From: Deltaproteobacteria bacterium
GTDB taxonomy: Bacteria > Desulfobacterota > Syntrophia > Syntrophales > UBA2210
Direction of reading: 5' to 3'
DNA: 34,987 nucleotides
Assembly: GCA_016933215.1 (NCBI GenBank)
Contig: JAFGBH010000054.1
Location: 1 to 34,987 of the forward strand
The position numbers and the translations under genes were made by a program. This document shows positions 1 through 8,122 of this stretch, piece after piece (position 1 is the first letter of the stretch; each line of letters starts with the position of its first letter). A model generated the notes under the pieces. It had not been told where the DNA came from, did no database searches, and worked only from the letters and a program-made list of their open reading frames with translations.

Positions 1-1
1 C

Positions 2-142
2 GAACATCCGGCCAAACAGTTCCGAAAGCTGAATCCGGTGGGGTTCCATGCAAATGAACTCACATCACTGGGAGAAACCGAGATCGAGTCTCTCTTCGAT
101 GCCTCGATTTTCAAAGAAGTGGCAAAGAGCATATCCAACTAA
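2..142 (+). CDS. 3' end of an unrecognised protein (partial)
   Basis: An open frame enters from the left edge and runs 46 codons to a TAA at 140-142. The visible C-terminus is hydrophilic, mixed charge and probably helical, ending in KEVAKSISN, with no membrane segment. I do not recognise the family. Codon use looks like the neighbouring genes, so it is probably a real gene truncated by the window. A double-hairpin element starts a few bases after the stop. Confidence 0.5.
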   Translation, partial: EHPAKQFRKLNPVGFHANELTSLGETEIESLFDASIFKEVAKSISN

Positions 143-149
143 TAACATT

Positions 150-312
150 GAATTTTCCCGCAATACGTTGCGGGGAATCTCCGACTGTTCAGTAAGTTAA
201 AATTTATTTTCTGTGTTTTTTTGACAGGAAATAATTCCGTTAACGCACTAACCCCCGTTTATCGGGGTTGAGGAAACAATTTATTTCTTATGCGCTCGCT
301 TTACAGTTCATA
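150..312 (+). repeat. Double-hairpin intergenic element, type A copy 1
   Basis: The element has two GC-rich imperfect hairpins joined by an AT-rich spacer. Hairpin 1 (about 153-177) has arms CCCGCAA/TTGCGGG and is followed by GAATCTCCGACTGTT. Hairpin 2 (about 250-269) has arms AACCCC/GGGGTT. The 3' end is GCGCTCGCTT plus CAGTTCA (ends 310). A second copy with the same order of motifs lies at 2719-2833. The copy ends about 35 bases before the aminotransferase start, so it would form part of that gene's 5' leader. It could be a REP/MITE-like repeat or a structured leader. Confidence 0.6.
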
Positions 313-345
313 AAATACAGGTCTTCACCATCCGAGGGAGGTAAC

Positions 346-1602
346 ATGGAATACATCGGTCGAGACAGCAAGGAGCGGATCATAGCACGCTTTGCTACAC
401 ACGTATCCTCAGGAAAGACCGATTTCTTCACAAGCGTGGGGTTGGATTTTGTCTTCGGCCGAAGGGAGGTACCCTATGTCTGGGACACGACCTCGGGTAA
501 ACGTCTTATCAACTGCCACTGCAACGGCGGCGTCTTCAATCTGGGGCAGAGAAACCCGAAGATTATTGCCGCCCTTACGAAAAGCCTGACCGAACTTGAC
601 ATAGGAAACCATCATCTCATAAGCGAGCAGCGCGGCATACTTGCCGAGAAACTCGCCGAGACCATGCCGGGAGATATTAGTTATACCGTTTTCGGCGTGG
701 GGGGAGGAGAGGCCATCGATTGTGCCATAAAACTTGCCAGGGGTTACACGAAAAAACCCACAATCATCTCGGCCGGCGGAGGCTATCACGGTCATACCGG
801 TTTTGCCCTCGCCACGGGTGATGAAGAATTCAGGGAACCCTTCGGACCGAATCCTCCGGGTTTTATACAGGTCCCCTTTAATGACGGGTCTGCGCTTGCG
901 AATGCCGTTGACGACGACACCGCCGCCGTTATATTCGAGACTATACCGGCAACCTGCGGCATGCCGCTGCCCGATCCCGACTTTTTCGCCTTCACCCATG
1001 AACTGTGCAGGAAAAAGGGCGCCCTTTTCATCATCGACGAGGTGCAGACGGGCCTCGGCCGTACCGGAAAGCTCTGGGGTATCGAGCATTTCAACGTGGT
1101 GCCCGACATCGTGGTCATCGGCAAGGGTCTTTCGGGGGGGGTCTACCCGATGAGTGCCACCTGCTTCAGGGCGAAATACGAATCCTTCTTTCATGAACAT
1201 CCCTTTATCCATGTATCAACCTTTGGCGGGGCCGAGGTGGGATGTCCCGTGGCGCTTGCCGTACTGGAGGAATCAGGACGCCCCGAATTCCTCGAAAACG
1301 TCAACACCCTGGCAGGAATCTTTAAAAAAGAATTTGAGAAACTTAAAACGAAGCATCCTGAAATTCTCGTCAGGCTCCGTCAGCTCGGACTCATGATGGG
1401 AATCGAGATGGTAAATGATGCCTGTGGCCCCGTCATGTCAAAGACATGCTACGACAACGGTGTTCTCAGCATCTATGCCAATAACGACCGGAGAATAAGC
1501 CAGCTCCTCCCCCCCCTTATCATCGATGAGGCAACTGCCTATGAAATCATCGAAGGGGTGGACAGGGCCCTGGACGATACAAAAAAATTCCTGAATCTGT
1601 GA
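346..1602 (+). CDS. Class III PLP-dependent aminotransferase
   Basis: Predicted cytoplasmic fold-type I pyridoxal-phosphate enzyme of 418 residues, typical length for the ornithine/acetylornithine/GABA aminotransferase class. Seen: the PLP-phosphate loop motif GGGEAIDCAIKLAR, a YHGHT motif, the cofactor-ring Asp in IIDEVQTGLGRTG (D231) and the Schiff-base lysine in VVIGKGLSGG (K260). The substrate cannot be read from the sequence. The ATG at 346 is chosen because GGGAGG lies five bases upstream; the frame is open back to 268 but without a good ribosome site. The next gene, a kinase-fold protein, starts 13 bases after the stop, so the two form one transcript. Class III aminotransferases are known elsewhere fused to APH-type kinase domains, which makes the pairing meaningful. 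A decarboxylase or phospho-lyase of the same fold is an alternative. Confidence 0.88.
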   Translation: MEYIGRDSKERIIARFATHVSSGKTDFFTSVGLDFVFGRREVPYVWDTTSGKRLINCHCNGGVFNLGQRNPKIIAALTKSLTELDIGNHHLISEQRGILAEKLAETMPGDISYTVFGVGGGEAIDCAIKLARGYTKKPTIISAGGGYHGHTGFALATGDEEFREPFGPNPPGFIQVPFNDGSALANAVDDDTAAVIFETIPATCGMPLPDPDFFAFTHELCRKKGALFIIDEVQTGLGRTGKLWGIEHFNVVPDIVVIGKGLSGGVYPMSATCFRAKYESFFHEHPFIHVSTFGGAEVGCPVALAVLEESGRPEFLENVNTLAGIFKKEFEKLKTKHPEILVRLRQLGLMMGIEMVNDACGPVMSKTCYDNGVLSIYANNDRRISQLLPPLIIDEATAYEIIEGVDRALDDTKKFLNL

Positions 1603-1615
1603 GGACGAGGCGCCC

Positions 1616-2593
1616 ATGATGAAAGAAGGCATCGACACGCTCATCCTTGAGGATTTTGAAAAGGGACTCGATCCGAGACATCCCGAGATGAGTAAAATTC
1701 CCGCTCCCATTATAGGGTACGGGGAGATAAGCACCATTTTCGAAATCAAGAGCGCTTCGATGACGGGCTTCGCATTCAAGCGGATGCCTATATTCCAAAC
1801 AATAGAAGAGATGAATCAGTATGAACATCTCTACCGGGAATACAACAGGCTTATCAGCAACGATATCGGCATACACGTTCCCGAGAGCGAAACGGTAAGG
1901 ATCGTGCCAGATAAAGGGAACATGGTGGTGTATATCGTTCAGAAAAAACTGCCCCCGCAGTCTATCTGCAACCGTGTCATTAGCGTCATCGACGATACTT
2001 CCATCATTAGGCTCGTGAACCTTATACTGAGGGAGATGAAGAAAGTATGGGTTTTCAATTCATCGGGTGGAGAGAAGACCATCGGTTTCGACGGACAGAT
2101 CTCAAACTGGGCGATAAAAGGCTACGAAGGCCCTGAGCCACCCAGGATAGACGAAAAGACCGAACTCTACTACATCGATACGAGCACCCCCCTTATGAGT
2201 CATAACGGTGTGGAAGGGCTGAATCCCGATCTTTTCCTGAGAAGCGCCCCCTCGTTTCTGGTATGGCTCATCAAATGGCTCTTTCTCGAGGACGTCATGA
2301 CGCGCTACTACGATTTTCATCTCGTCGCCGTTGATCTTATCGCAAACTTTTACAAGGAGCAGCGGCCCGACATTATTCCGTCACTCATCGAGGCGGTGAA
2401 TGACTTCTTCGAAGGAGAGACTTCTCAACTTCACGTCCCACCCATTAATGAGAAAGAGGTCCGTTCATACTATCGGGAGGATGCCCTGATCTGGAATCTC
2501 TATCTCAATCTCCGAAGATTTGACCGTTTTATCCATACGAGAATTCTGAGAAAGCCCTATACCTACATACTTCCGGGCACGATAAAAAGGTAG
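1616..2593 (+). CDS. Putative protein-kinase/APH-fold protein of unknown family
   Basis: A 325-residue soluble protein that I cannot assign to a named family with certainty. Its residue pattern fits a protein-kinase or aminoglycoside-phosphotransferase fold: a glycine-bearing strand IIGYGEISTIFEI (32-44), a lysine in FAFKRMP (K55), a helix with acidic residues around 70-75, a catalytic-loop-like FDGQISNW with D159 and N164 at the canonical D-x4-N spacing, and a DFG-equivalent Asp in YYIDTSTP (D188). The C-terminal half is helical and holds a hydrophobic LVWLIKWLFLEDV stretch, probably a buried helix. There is an ATG at 1616 and another at 1619, with GAGGACGAGG upstream. It is translated right after the aminotransferase. 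It may phosphorylate a small amino- or hydroxy-metabolite; a pseudokinase is also possible. Confidence 0.75.
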   Translation: MMKEGIDTLILEDFEKGLDPRHPEMSKIPAPIIGYGEISTIFEIKSASMTGFAFKRMPIFQTIEEMNQYEHLYREYNRLISNDIGIHVPESETVRIVPDKGNMVVYIVQKKLPPQSICNRVISVIDDTSIIRLVNLILREMKKVWVFNSSGGEKTIGFDGQISNWAIKGYEGPEPPRIDEKTELYYIDTSTPLMSHNGVEGLNPDLFLRSAPSFLVWLIKWLFLEDVMTRYYDFHLVAVDLIANFYKEQRPDIIPSLIEAVNDFFEGETSQLHVPPINEKEVRSYYREDALIWNLYLNLRRFDRFIHTRILRKPYTYILPGTIKR

Positions 2594-2610
2594 CAGATCC
2601 CATCAGAAAA

Positions 2611-2660
2611 GCCTTTACTTCTCTCACCTAATTTACTATTCTCTCACCGTTTATAAAGGC
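2611..2660. repeat. Direct repeat inside an inverted repeat, intergenic
   Basis: Two near-identical pyrimidine-rich units, TTTACTTCTCTCACC (2614-2628) and TTTACTATTCTCTCACC (2632-2648), are flanked by the inverted pair GCCTTTA (2611-2617) and TAAAGGC (2654-2660). The block lies between the kinase-like gene and the second type A element. It may be a regulator site or a long-loop stem; no function can be assigned. Confidence 0.3.
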
Positions 2661-2718
2661 AACCTGTCACACATCAGAGCGCCTTATTTTTATATCGATG
2701 CACCATTTCCCTATAGAT

Positions 2719-2833
2719 TGAAGTTCCCCCGCAACAAGTTGCGGGGAATCTCCGACTGTTAAGGAAAAATGTATTTTTTATTCGCTCGCTAACCCCGCCG
2801 CAAGCAGCGGGAATGCGCTCGCTTCTCAGTTCA
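2719..2833 (+). repeat. Double-hairpin intergenic element, type A copy 2
   Basis: This copy has the same architecture as the one at 150-312. Hairpin 1 (about 2723-2749) has arms CCCCGCAAC/GTTGCGGGG and is followed by the shared GAATCTCCGACTGTT. After an AT-rich spacer come TTCGCTCGCTAACCCCGC, hairpin 2 (about 2793-2811), then GCGCTCGCTTCTCAGTTCA. It ends 25 bases before the DUF1846 start codon. The copies share order, orientation and position relative to the start codon, but the hairpin loops differ, as expected for paired changes in a structured or mobile palindromic element. Confidence 0.6.
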
Positions 2834-2857
2834 AAAACCAAAAAGGGCGGAGAGAAT

Positions 2858-4375
2858 ATGGCAGAAACACAGGCATTCGACAATGAGAAATACCTGAAAG
2901 AGCAGACCGAGGCGATCCTCAAAAGGGTTGAGAGATTTGACAACAAATTGTACCTCGAATTCGGCGGAAAGCTTTTCTATGACTATCACGCCGCGCGTGT
3001 TCTGCCAGGATACGATCCGAATGTAAAGGTGAGACTCCTCCAGAAGCTCAAGGATAAGGCGGGCATTCTCCTTTGTATCTATGCCGGCGACATCGAGAGG
3101 AAAAAAATACGGGCGGATTTCGGTATTACCTACGACTCGGATGCTATGAAGCTCATCGATGATCTGAGGAGTTGGGGACTCGATGTCCTTGGAGTCATCA
3201 TAACCCGCTTTGAGAAACAGCCTGCGGCCATTCTCTTCAAGAACAAGCTTGAACGGAGAGGGGTCAAGGTATTCACACACTCCTACACGAAGGGATATCC
3301 CACAGACGTTGACACCATTGTAAGCGACGAGGGCTACGGCGCCAATCCTCACGTCGAAACGGACAAACCCCTCGTTATCGTCACGGGGCCGGGACCGGGA
3401 AGCGGAAAACTTGCAACCTGTCTTTCCCACCTCTACCACGACTACAAGAGGGGGGTAAAATCGGGATACGCAAAATTCGAGACCTTCCCGATATGGAATA
3501 TCCCGCTGAAACACCCGGTGAATATTGCCTATGAAGCCGCAACGGCAGACATACGGGACTTTAACCTCATCGACCCCTTCCACCTCGAGGCCTACGATAA
3601 GAAGTCGGTGAATTACAACCGCGATGTGGAGGCCTTTCCCGTTCTCAGGAGGATCCTTGAAAAAATTACCGGCGGGGAGTCCTTTTATAAATCCCCCACG
3701 GATATGGGTGTCAACCGATGCGGGTTCGCCATCGTCGACGATGAGGCCACCCAGGAGGCGGCAAAGCAGGAGGTCATACGACGATACTTCCGTTACCGGT
3801 GCGAATACGCCATGGGTTTTACCGACAAGGAAACGGTCCAGCGCGTGGAACTTTTTAATAAGGAGTTCAAAATCGAGCCTGAATACCGAAGCGTCGTGAA
3901 ACCGGCGAGGGATGCCGCCCTCGAGGCACAGGAACAGGACAAGGGAAACGAAGGGATATACTGCGGTGCTGCCATTGAGCTGAAAGACGGCACAATAATA
4001 ACAGGGAACAACTCTCCCCTTATGCATGCGGCTTCGAGTCTTGTGATACATGCAATAAAGCATCTGGCTGAAATTCCGAAAAAGATTCAGCTTCTCCCAC
4101 CAAACATAACCGATTCGGTGCGGAACCTGAAAACGGAAATCCTGGATGAGAAATCGGTGAGCCTCGATCTGAATGAAACCCTTATCGCTTTAGGAATAAG
4201 CGCAACGACAAACCCGGCAGCCCAGCTGGCCATCGAAAAGTTGAAAGACCTGAAGGGCTGCGAGGTCCACATGACCCATATACCCACACCGGGTGACGAT
4301 GCAGGGTTGAGACGAATCGGCGTCAATCTGACCTCCGAGCCCAACTTTTCCACGAAGAACCTCTTTATTGCCTGA
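2858..4375 (+). CDS. DUF1846 family protein
   Basis: A 505-residue cytoplasmic protein matching the DUF1846 (UPF0371) family in length and motifs: an N-terminal region rich in Lys/Glu with YLEFGGKLFYDYHAARVLPGYDP, a glycine-rich phosphate-loop-like VIVTGPGPGSGK near residue 183, and a C-terminal region with HIPTPGDDAGLRRIGVN. The biochemical role of the family is not established; the glycine-rich loop suggests nucleotide or phosphate binding. The start is set at ATG 2858 because GGGCGGAGAGA precedes it; the frame is open from 2813 through the repeat element, which is unlikely to be translated. It stands alone, with a spacer of 264 bases upstream and 193 downstream. Confidence 0.88.
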   Translation: MAETQAFDNEKYLKEQTEAILKRVERFDNKLYLEFGGKLFYDYHAARVLPGYDPNVKVRLLQKLKDKAGILLCIYAGDIERKKIRADFGITYDSDAMKLIDDLRSWGLDVLGVIITRFEKQPAAILFKNKLERRGVKVFTHSYTKGYPTDVDTIVSDEGYGANPHVETDKPLVIVTGPGPGSGKLATCLSHLYHDYKRGVKSGYAKFETFPIWNIPLKHPVNIAYEAATADIRDFNLIDPFHLEAYDKKSVNYNRDVEAFPVLRRILEKITGGESFYKSPTDMGVNRCGFAIVDDEATQEAAKQEVIRRYFRYRCEYAMGFTDKETVQRVELFNKEFKIEPEYRSVVKPARDAALEAQEQDKGNEGIYCGAAIELKDGTIITGNNSPLMHAASSLVIHAIKHLAEIPKKIQLLPPNITDSVRNLKTEILDEKSVSLDLNETLIALGISATTNPAAQLAIEKLKDLKGCEVHMTHIPTPGDDAGLRRIGVNLTSEPNFSTKNLFIA

Positions 4376-4498
4376 TCGGCAAAAGCCATAAACATAGACA
4401 TTCAGCCGACATTCTATATATCAGAATATTTTTCGATTTTTACACTTGCCTCCCTTTGAGGTAAACCGGCTTCCCCTATAAAAATCTCCTTTTGGCAC

Positions 4499-4527
4499 TG
4501 GACATTGAGCTTATTAAAGGCTATAGA
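4499..4527 (+). promoter_or_regulatory. Sigma-70-type promoter of the flavin oxidoreductase gene
   Basis: TGGACA (4499-4504) and TATAGA (4522-4527) are separated by 17 bases. The next start codon, at 4569, is about 40 bases downstream with GGGGAG as ribosome site. No promoter-like pair of equal quality was seen nearer the gene. Confidence 0.5.
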
Positions 4528-4568
4528 AGCCGGGTGCAAAAACATAATTTATAAGGGGAGAACCATTT

Positions 4569-5558
4569 ATGAAAACAGCGATTACAGAAATGTTTGGTAT
4601 TAAGTACCCGATAATCTGCGGGGCAATGATGTGGCTTTGCAAACCTGAGCTCTGCGCTGCAATCTCAAACGCCGGAGGAATGGGCAATGTGACAGCTGCA
4701 AACTATGAAACAGAGGAGGATTTCCGGGCTGCCATCAGGGAGACGCGAAAACTCACGGACAAACCCTTTATGGTAGGTGTCACCATACTTCCCTCGGTAC
4801 GTATAACGGCGGATCACTACAATATGTATCTCAGGGTCTGCGCGGAAGAAAAAGTAGCCGGCGTGGAAGTCTCGGGTGCTCCTGTCGATAAGGCCTGCGG
4901 GATGGAATATATAGAAATGCTCAACAAGGCAGGGGTCAAGCTATTTCACAAAGTAGGTTCAGTCAGGCACGCCATTCACGCCGAAAAGTCAGGTTACAGC
5001 GGAATTTACGCCGCGGGCATCGAAGAGGGAGGACATCCCCTCAACGATGACGTCTCCTCCATGGTACTCACACCGAGAATCGTTGAAGAGACAAACCTGC
5101 CCGTCGTCACCGTGGGCGGTATCGCAAACGGAAAAAATCTCGCCGCGGCACTCGCGCTCGGGGCAGACGGCGTTATGATGGCAAGCCGTTTCATGACCAC
5201 CAAGGAATGTAATGTTCATGACAACATAAAAGAGGAAGTTCTGAGAAGGCAGGAGTACGAAACGACGCTTATCTGCAAGACAATTCATCTTCAGGCCAGG
5301 GCACTCAGAAATAAAAACGTTGAGGCCATCCTTGAAGTTGAGAAGCAGGGCGGCGGGCTGGAAGGGATTCTTCCCCTGATCACGGGAGAGAGAATTGCAA
5401 ATGCCTGGGAATCTGGTGACATTGACGTTGCACCCATGATGGTGGGACAGTCAATCGGATTGATCCATGATATTCCCACCTGCGAAGAACTTATAGAGCG
5501 AATGGTGCATGAAGCGGAAGAGCAGATTGCTCTCGTTTCTAAAAAGCTTGCCGGTTAA
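4569..5558 (+). CDS. Nitronate monooxygenase / FMN-dependent NAD(P)H oxidoreductase family
   Basis: A 329-residue TIM-barrel flavoprotein of the 2-nitropropane-dioxygenase-like family. Seen: the N-terminal YPIICGAMMWL barrel strand with following AISNAGGMGN, the central GIYAAGIEEGGHPL (the GxEAGGH-type flavin motif, with Glu for Ala), and the phosphate-binding VVTVGGIANGKNLAAALALGADGVMMASRFM. Members oxidise nitronates or act as NAD(P)H:quinone or enoyl reductases (FabK-like), so the substrate is open. GGGGAG ten bases before ATG 4569 supports the start. It is probably cotranscribed with the beta-CASP gene, whose start follows 44 bases after the stop. Confidence 0.85.
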   Translation: MKTAITEMFGIKYPIICGAMMWLCKPELCAAISNAGGMGNVTAANYETEEDFRAAIRETRKLTDKPFMVGVTILPSVRITADHYNMYLRVCAEEKVAGVEVSGAPVDKACGMEYIEMLNKAGVKLFHKVGSVRHAIHAEKSGYSGIYAAGIEEGGHPLNDDVSSMVLTPRIVEETNLPVVTVGGIANGKNLAAALALGADGVMMASRFMTTKECNVHDNIKEEVLRRQEYETTLICKTIHLQARALRNKNVEAILEVEKQGGGLEGILPLITGERIANAWESGDIDVAPMMVGQSIGLIHDIPTCEELIERMVHEAEEQIALVSKKLAG

Positions 5559-5602
5559 CGTGCATGGCAGAAAATACACCATATGTGGAAAGGTGAGGGC
5601 AG

Positions 5603-7213
5603 ATGGTTAAGATAACCTGTCTGGGTGCAGCGGGTTCGGTCACGGGATCGAACTTCCTCCTCGAAGACTCAAGGGGAAATAAAATTCTCGTCGATTGCGG
5701 TCTCTTCCAGGGCGGCAAGCAGATGGAGAAAAGGAACGACGGGGAGTGGGGGTTTGATCCAAAAGAGATACAATCACTGGTGCTGACCCACGCACATATC
5801 GATCACAGCGGCAGGATTCCAAAACTGGTGAGAGACGGATTCGGCGGAAAGATTATCACCTCTCCACCGACGGCGGAACTCTGCCAGATCATGCTCCTCG
5901 ATTCAGCCCATATTCAAGAGATGGATGCCGAATGGCAGACACGGAAAAACAGAAGGCAGGGGAAGAAAGATGTACGGCCCCTTTACACAATCGCCGATGC
6001 CGAGGAGAGCCTGAAATGTCTTTCGCCTCTTGAACGGGATGTTACTACCACCATCGAACCGGGGATACGATTACGCCTCAGAAATGCGGGACACATACTC
6101 GGTTCATCTATTGCCGAGCTCTGGATAGAAGACGGGGGTGAAGAGACCAAGATCGTCTTTTCGGGGGATCTGGGTAATAAGAATCAGCTTATCGTCAAAG
6201 ATCCAGAGGAAATCGTGGCGGCCAATTACCTCTTTGTCGAATCCACCTATGGCAACCGTCTGCACCGAAGCTTTGAAGACAGCAAGAAAGAATTGCTGGA
6301 AGCGATCCTCCACGCCGTATCTCACAAAGAAAAGGTGATAATTCCGGCATTTGCCCTGGAACGGTCGCAAGAAATCCTCTATCTCCTCGGCGAATTCTAT
6401 CGTGACGGTTCCCTTCCCGATATCCCCGTCTACCTTGACAGCCCCCTTGCCATCAAGGCAACGGAGATTTTCCGCAGGAACAAGAAATACTATGACGAAG
6501 AGGCACGGGTAATCGTTCAGCAGGGCTTCGATCCCTTCGATATGCCGAATCTCCACTTTACCCCCAGAACAGAGGAATCCATTGCCATCAATGAGCGGCC
6601 CGGCCCGGCAATCATAATCTCGGCGAGCGGGATGTGCACGGCGGGACGGATCAAACACCACCTGAAACACAATCTCTGGCGCCCCGGTGCCAGTATCGTG
6701 ATAGTCGGGTTCCAGGCGGGGGGAACAACGGGGCGGCAGATTGTCGATGGGGCAGAAAGCGTGAAGATCTTCCACGAAGACGTGGCGGTAAGGGCAAAGG
6801 TCTTTACGATAGGGGGATTCTCAGCCCATGCCGACCAGAAAGGACTCCTCGAATGGATCAGCAACTTTGCCGAATCCCGCCCGCGTGTCTTTATTGTCCA
6901 CGGAGAGCCGACATCGAGCGAGATACTGGCAGGCAAAATCGGGGAGAATTTCGGTCTCGAGACACATATCCCATTCTGGAGAGAAACGCTGCTTCTCGAA
7001 GCGAGAGAAATGAAAACAGAGGCGATGCCGGAGGAGGAAATACCCCTTGATACGAGCCACTATATGATGAACGGCATTGCCGATATTGAAAAAGAACTGA
7101 AGAGCCTTAAAAAACGCATAAAAAGGGGAATAGCCGAGGGAAAAATCGGCGAGGACGATGTTGAGAGTCTCAGAAAAATTCAGGGAGAGCTCTCTTCACT
7201 GATATCCAAGTGA
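5603..7213 (+). CDS. Beta-CASP metallo-beta-lactamase-fold RNase-like protein
   Basis: A 536-residue protein of the YSH1/CPSF73-like bacterial group. The N-terminal lactamase half has the zinc motif HAHIDHSG (about 60-67), an upstream Asp in VDCGLFQGG, and further metal ligands in RNAGHILGSS and VFSGDLG. The beta-CASP insertion includes GMCTAGRIKHHLKHNLW, with the final histidines in GGFSAHADQKGLLEWI and FIVHGEPTSSE. Together these correspond to RNA-processing exo/endonucleases that act on RNA in the cytoplasm. The C-terminus ends in a Lys/Glu-rich probable coiled coil (about 485-530). The start is ATG 5603 after GGTGAGGGC. All metal ligands appear present, so an active enzyme is likely. Confidence 0.9.
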   Translation: MVKITCLGAAGSVTGSNFLLEDSRGNKILVDCGLFQGGKQMEKRNDGEWGFDPKEIQSLVLTHAHIDHSGRIPKLVRDGFGGKIITSPPTAELCQIMLLDSAHIQEMDAEWQTRKNRRQGKKDVRPLYTIADAEESLKCLSPLERDVTTTIEPGIRLRLRNAGHILGSSIAELWIEDGGEETKIVFSGDLGNKNQLIVKDPEEIVAANYLFVESTYGNRLHRSFEDSKKELLEAILHAVSHKEKVIIPAFALERSQEILYLLGEFYRDGSLPDIPVYLDSPLAIKATEIFRRNKKYYDEEARVIVQQGFDPFDMPNLHFTPRTEESIAINERPGPAIIISASGMCTAGRIKHHLKHNLWRPGASIVIVGFQAGGTTGRQIVDGAESVKIFHEDVAVRAKVFTIGGFSAHADQKGLLEWISNFAESRPRVFIVHGEPTSSEILAGKIGENFGLETHIPFWRETLLLEAREMKTEAMPEEEIPLDTSHYMMNGIADIEKELKSLKKRIKRGIAEGKIGEDDVESLRKIQGELSSLISK

Positions 7214-7283
7214 TGACGGGGAGAGCATAAAGAGAAACTCATTGTCGAAGTTATTGTGAGACCACGGGGGATAAATGATTTTC

Positions 7284-7312
7284 TTGACACACAACAATCA
7301 ATCTCCTATGGT
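7284..7312 (+). promoter_or_regulatory. Sigma-70-type promoter ahead of the methyltransferase/DUF2156/HMGR block
   Basis: A perfect TTGACA (7284-7289) is followed after 17 bases by TATGGT (7307-7312). This is the strongest promoter match upstream of the methyltransferase gene (start 7402), leaving a leader of about 80 bases. It may drive the methyltransferase and the first DUF2156-HMGR cassette. Confidence 0.6.
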
Positions 7313-7401
7313 GCTTCCCAATTAAGGAGGGGCGTTTTCATCATAACCCGATCACTGGTGCTGATACCGCCGCTAAAAATACATATTCCGGAGAATCGAT
7401 C

Positions 7402-8046
7402 ATGAAGGATAAATACTCAATCATCGGACCCCTGTACGATTTTCTCGCCACCATCTACAGTTTCAATCAGATAGACAAATGCAAAACTGCCATGCACGAC
7501 ACGATCAAGACCGACGATAAGGTTCTCTTCGCCGGTGTGGGACACGGGATTGACGCCATAGCGGCGGCTGAACGCGGGGCACAGGTAACGGTCGTTGACC
7601 TGTCGGAAACAATGCTTGCGAGATTCAACAGGGGTCTCAGGAAAAAGGAATTCAGGCACCCGATACGGCAACTCCATGACAATATTCTCAACATTGACGA
7701 ATCTTCCAGTTACGATTTCGTCTTCGGCAACTTCTTTCTCAATGTATTTGAAGAGGAGATGATGCTAGAAATTCTCAGCCAGCTCGTAAAACTGGCAAAA
7801 CGAAAGGGATATGTCGTGATAGGGGATTTCTCACTCCCGACGGGAAATCCTGTCGCACGGTTCTTTCAGATACTCTACTGGCGTATTGCCGATCTGATTT
7901 TCTGGGCCGCTGCACAAAATGCCCTTCACCCGGTCTATGATTATCAGAAATACATGAAGCAACTCGGCTGCAAGATAAAAACGGTGAAGTATTTCAGATT
8001 TCTCTTCGATGATCGTTACTATTCGATTCTGGGACAAAAAAAGTAG
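7402..8046 (+). CDS. Class I SAM-dependent methyltransferase
   Basis: A 214-residue cytoplasmic protein with a Rossmann methyltransferase core. Motif I is VLFAGVGHGID (41-51), followed by an acidic residue at the end of strand 2 in VTVVDLSETML (D66), then DNILNID and FDFVFGNFFLN-like motif IV around residues 92-115. It resembles UbiE/phospholipid-type methyltransferases, but the substrate cannot be read. It carries hydrophobic stretches near 150-172 that may contact a lipid or membrane. GGAG eight bases before ATG 7402 supports the start. The DUF2156 gene begins 76 bases after the stop, so it is likely part of the same unit, although it is not duplicated with the cassette that follows. Confidence 0.85.
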   Translation: MKDKYSIIGPLYDFLATIYSFNQIDKCKTAMHDTIKTDDKVLFAGVGHGIDAIAAAERGAQVTVVDLSETMLARFNRGLRKKEFRHPIRQLHDNILNIDESSSYDFVFGNFFLNVFEEEMMLEILSQLVKLAKRKGYVVIGDFSLPTGNPVARFFQILYWRIADLIFWAAAQNALHPVYDYQKYMKQLGCKIKTVKYFRFLFDDRYYSILGQKK

Positions 8047-8122
8047 CCAATCATTATCCGTCCCGATGCGCGAAAGGGTTCACTGTTGAAACACCGCTTT
8101 AAAAATCTTTAGTAAAGTGACC

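Noticed and set aside
268-345. Longer N-terminus for the aminotransferase
   Set aside because: The added codons overlap the repeat element, have no ribosome site, and give a sequence unlike aminotransferase N-termini; ATG 346 has a strong site.
150-2833. CRISPR-like repeats
   Set aside because: The repeated units are few, far apart, contain two different hairpins each and lack regular spacers.
2831-4063. Long open frame of about 410 codons on the minus strand inside the DUF1846 gene
   Set aside because: It is the antisense shadow of a well-supported gene, with no ribosome site and no recognisable protein motif.
6104-6775. Minus-strand open frame inside the beta-CASP nuclease gene
   Set aside because: The opposite strand carries complete family motifs; this frame has unusual composition and no start signals.
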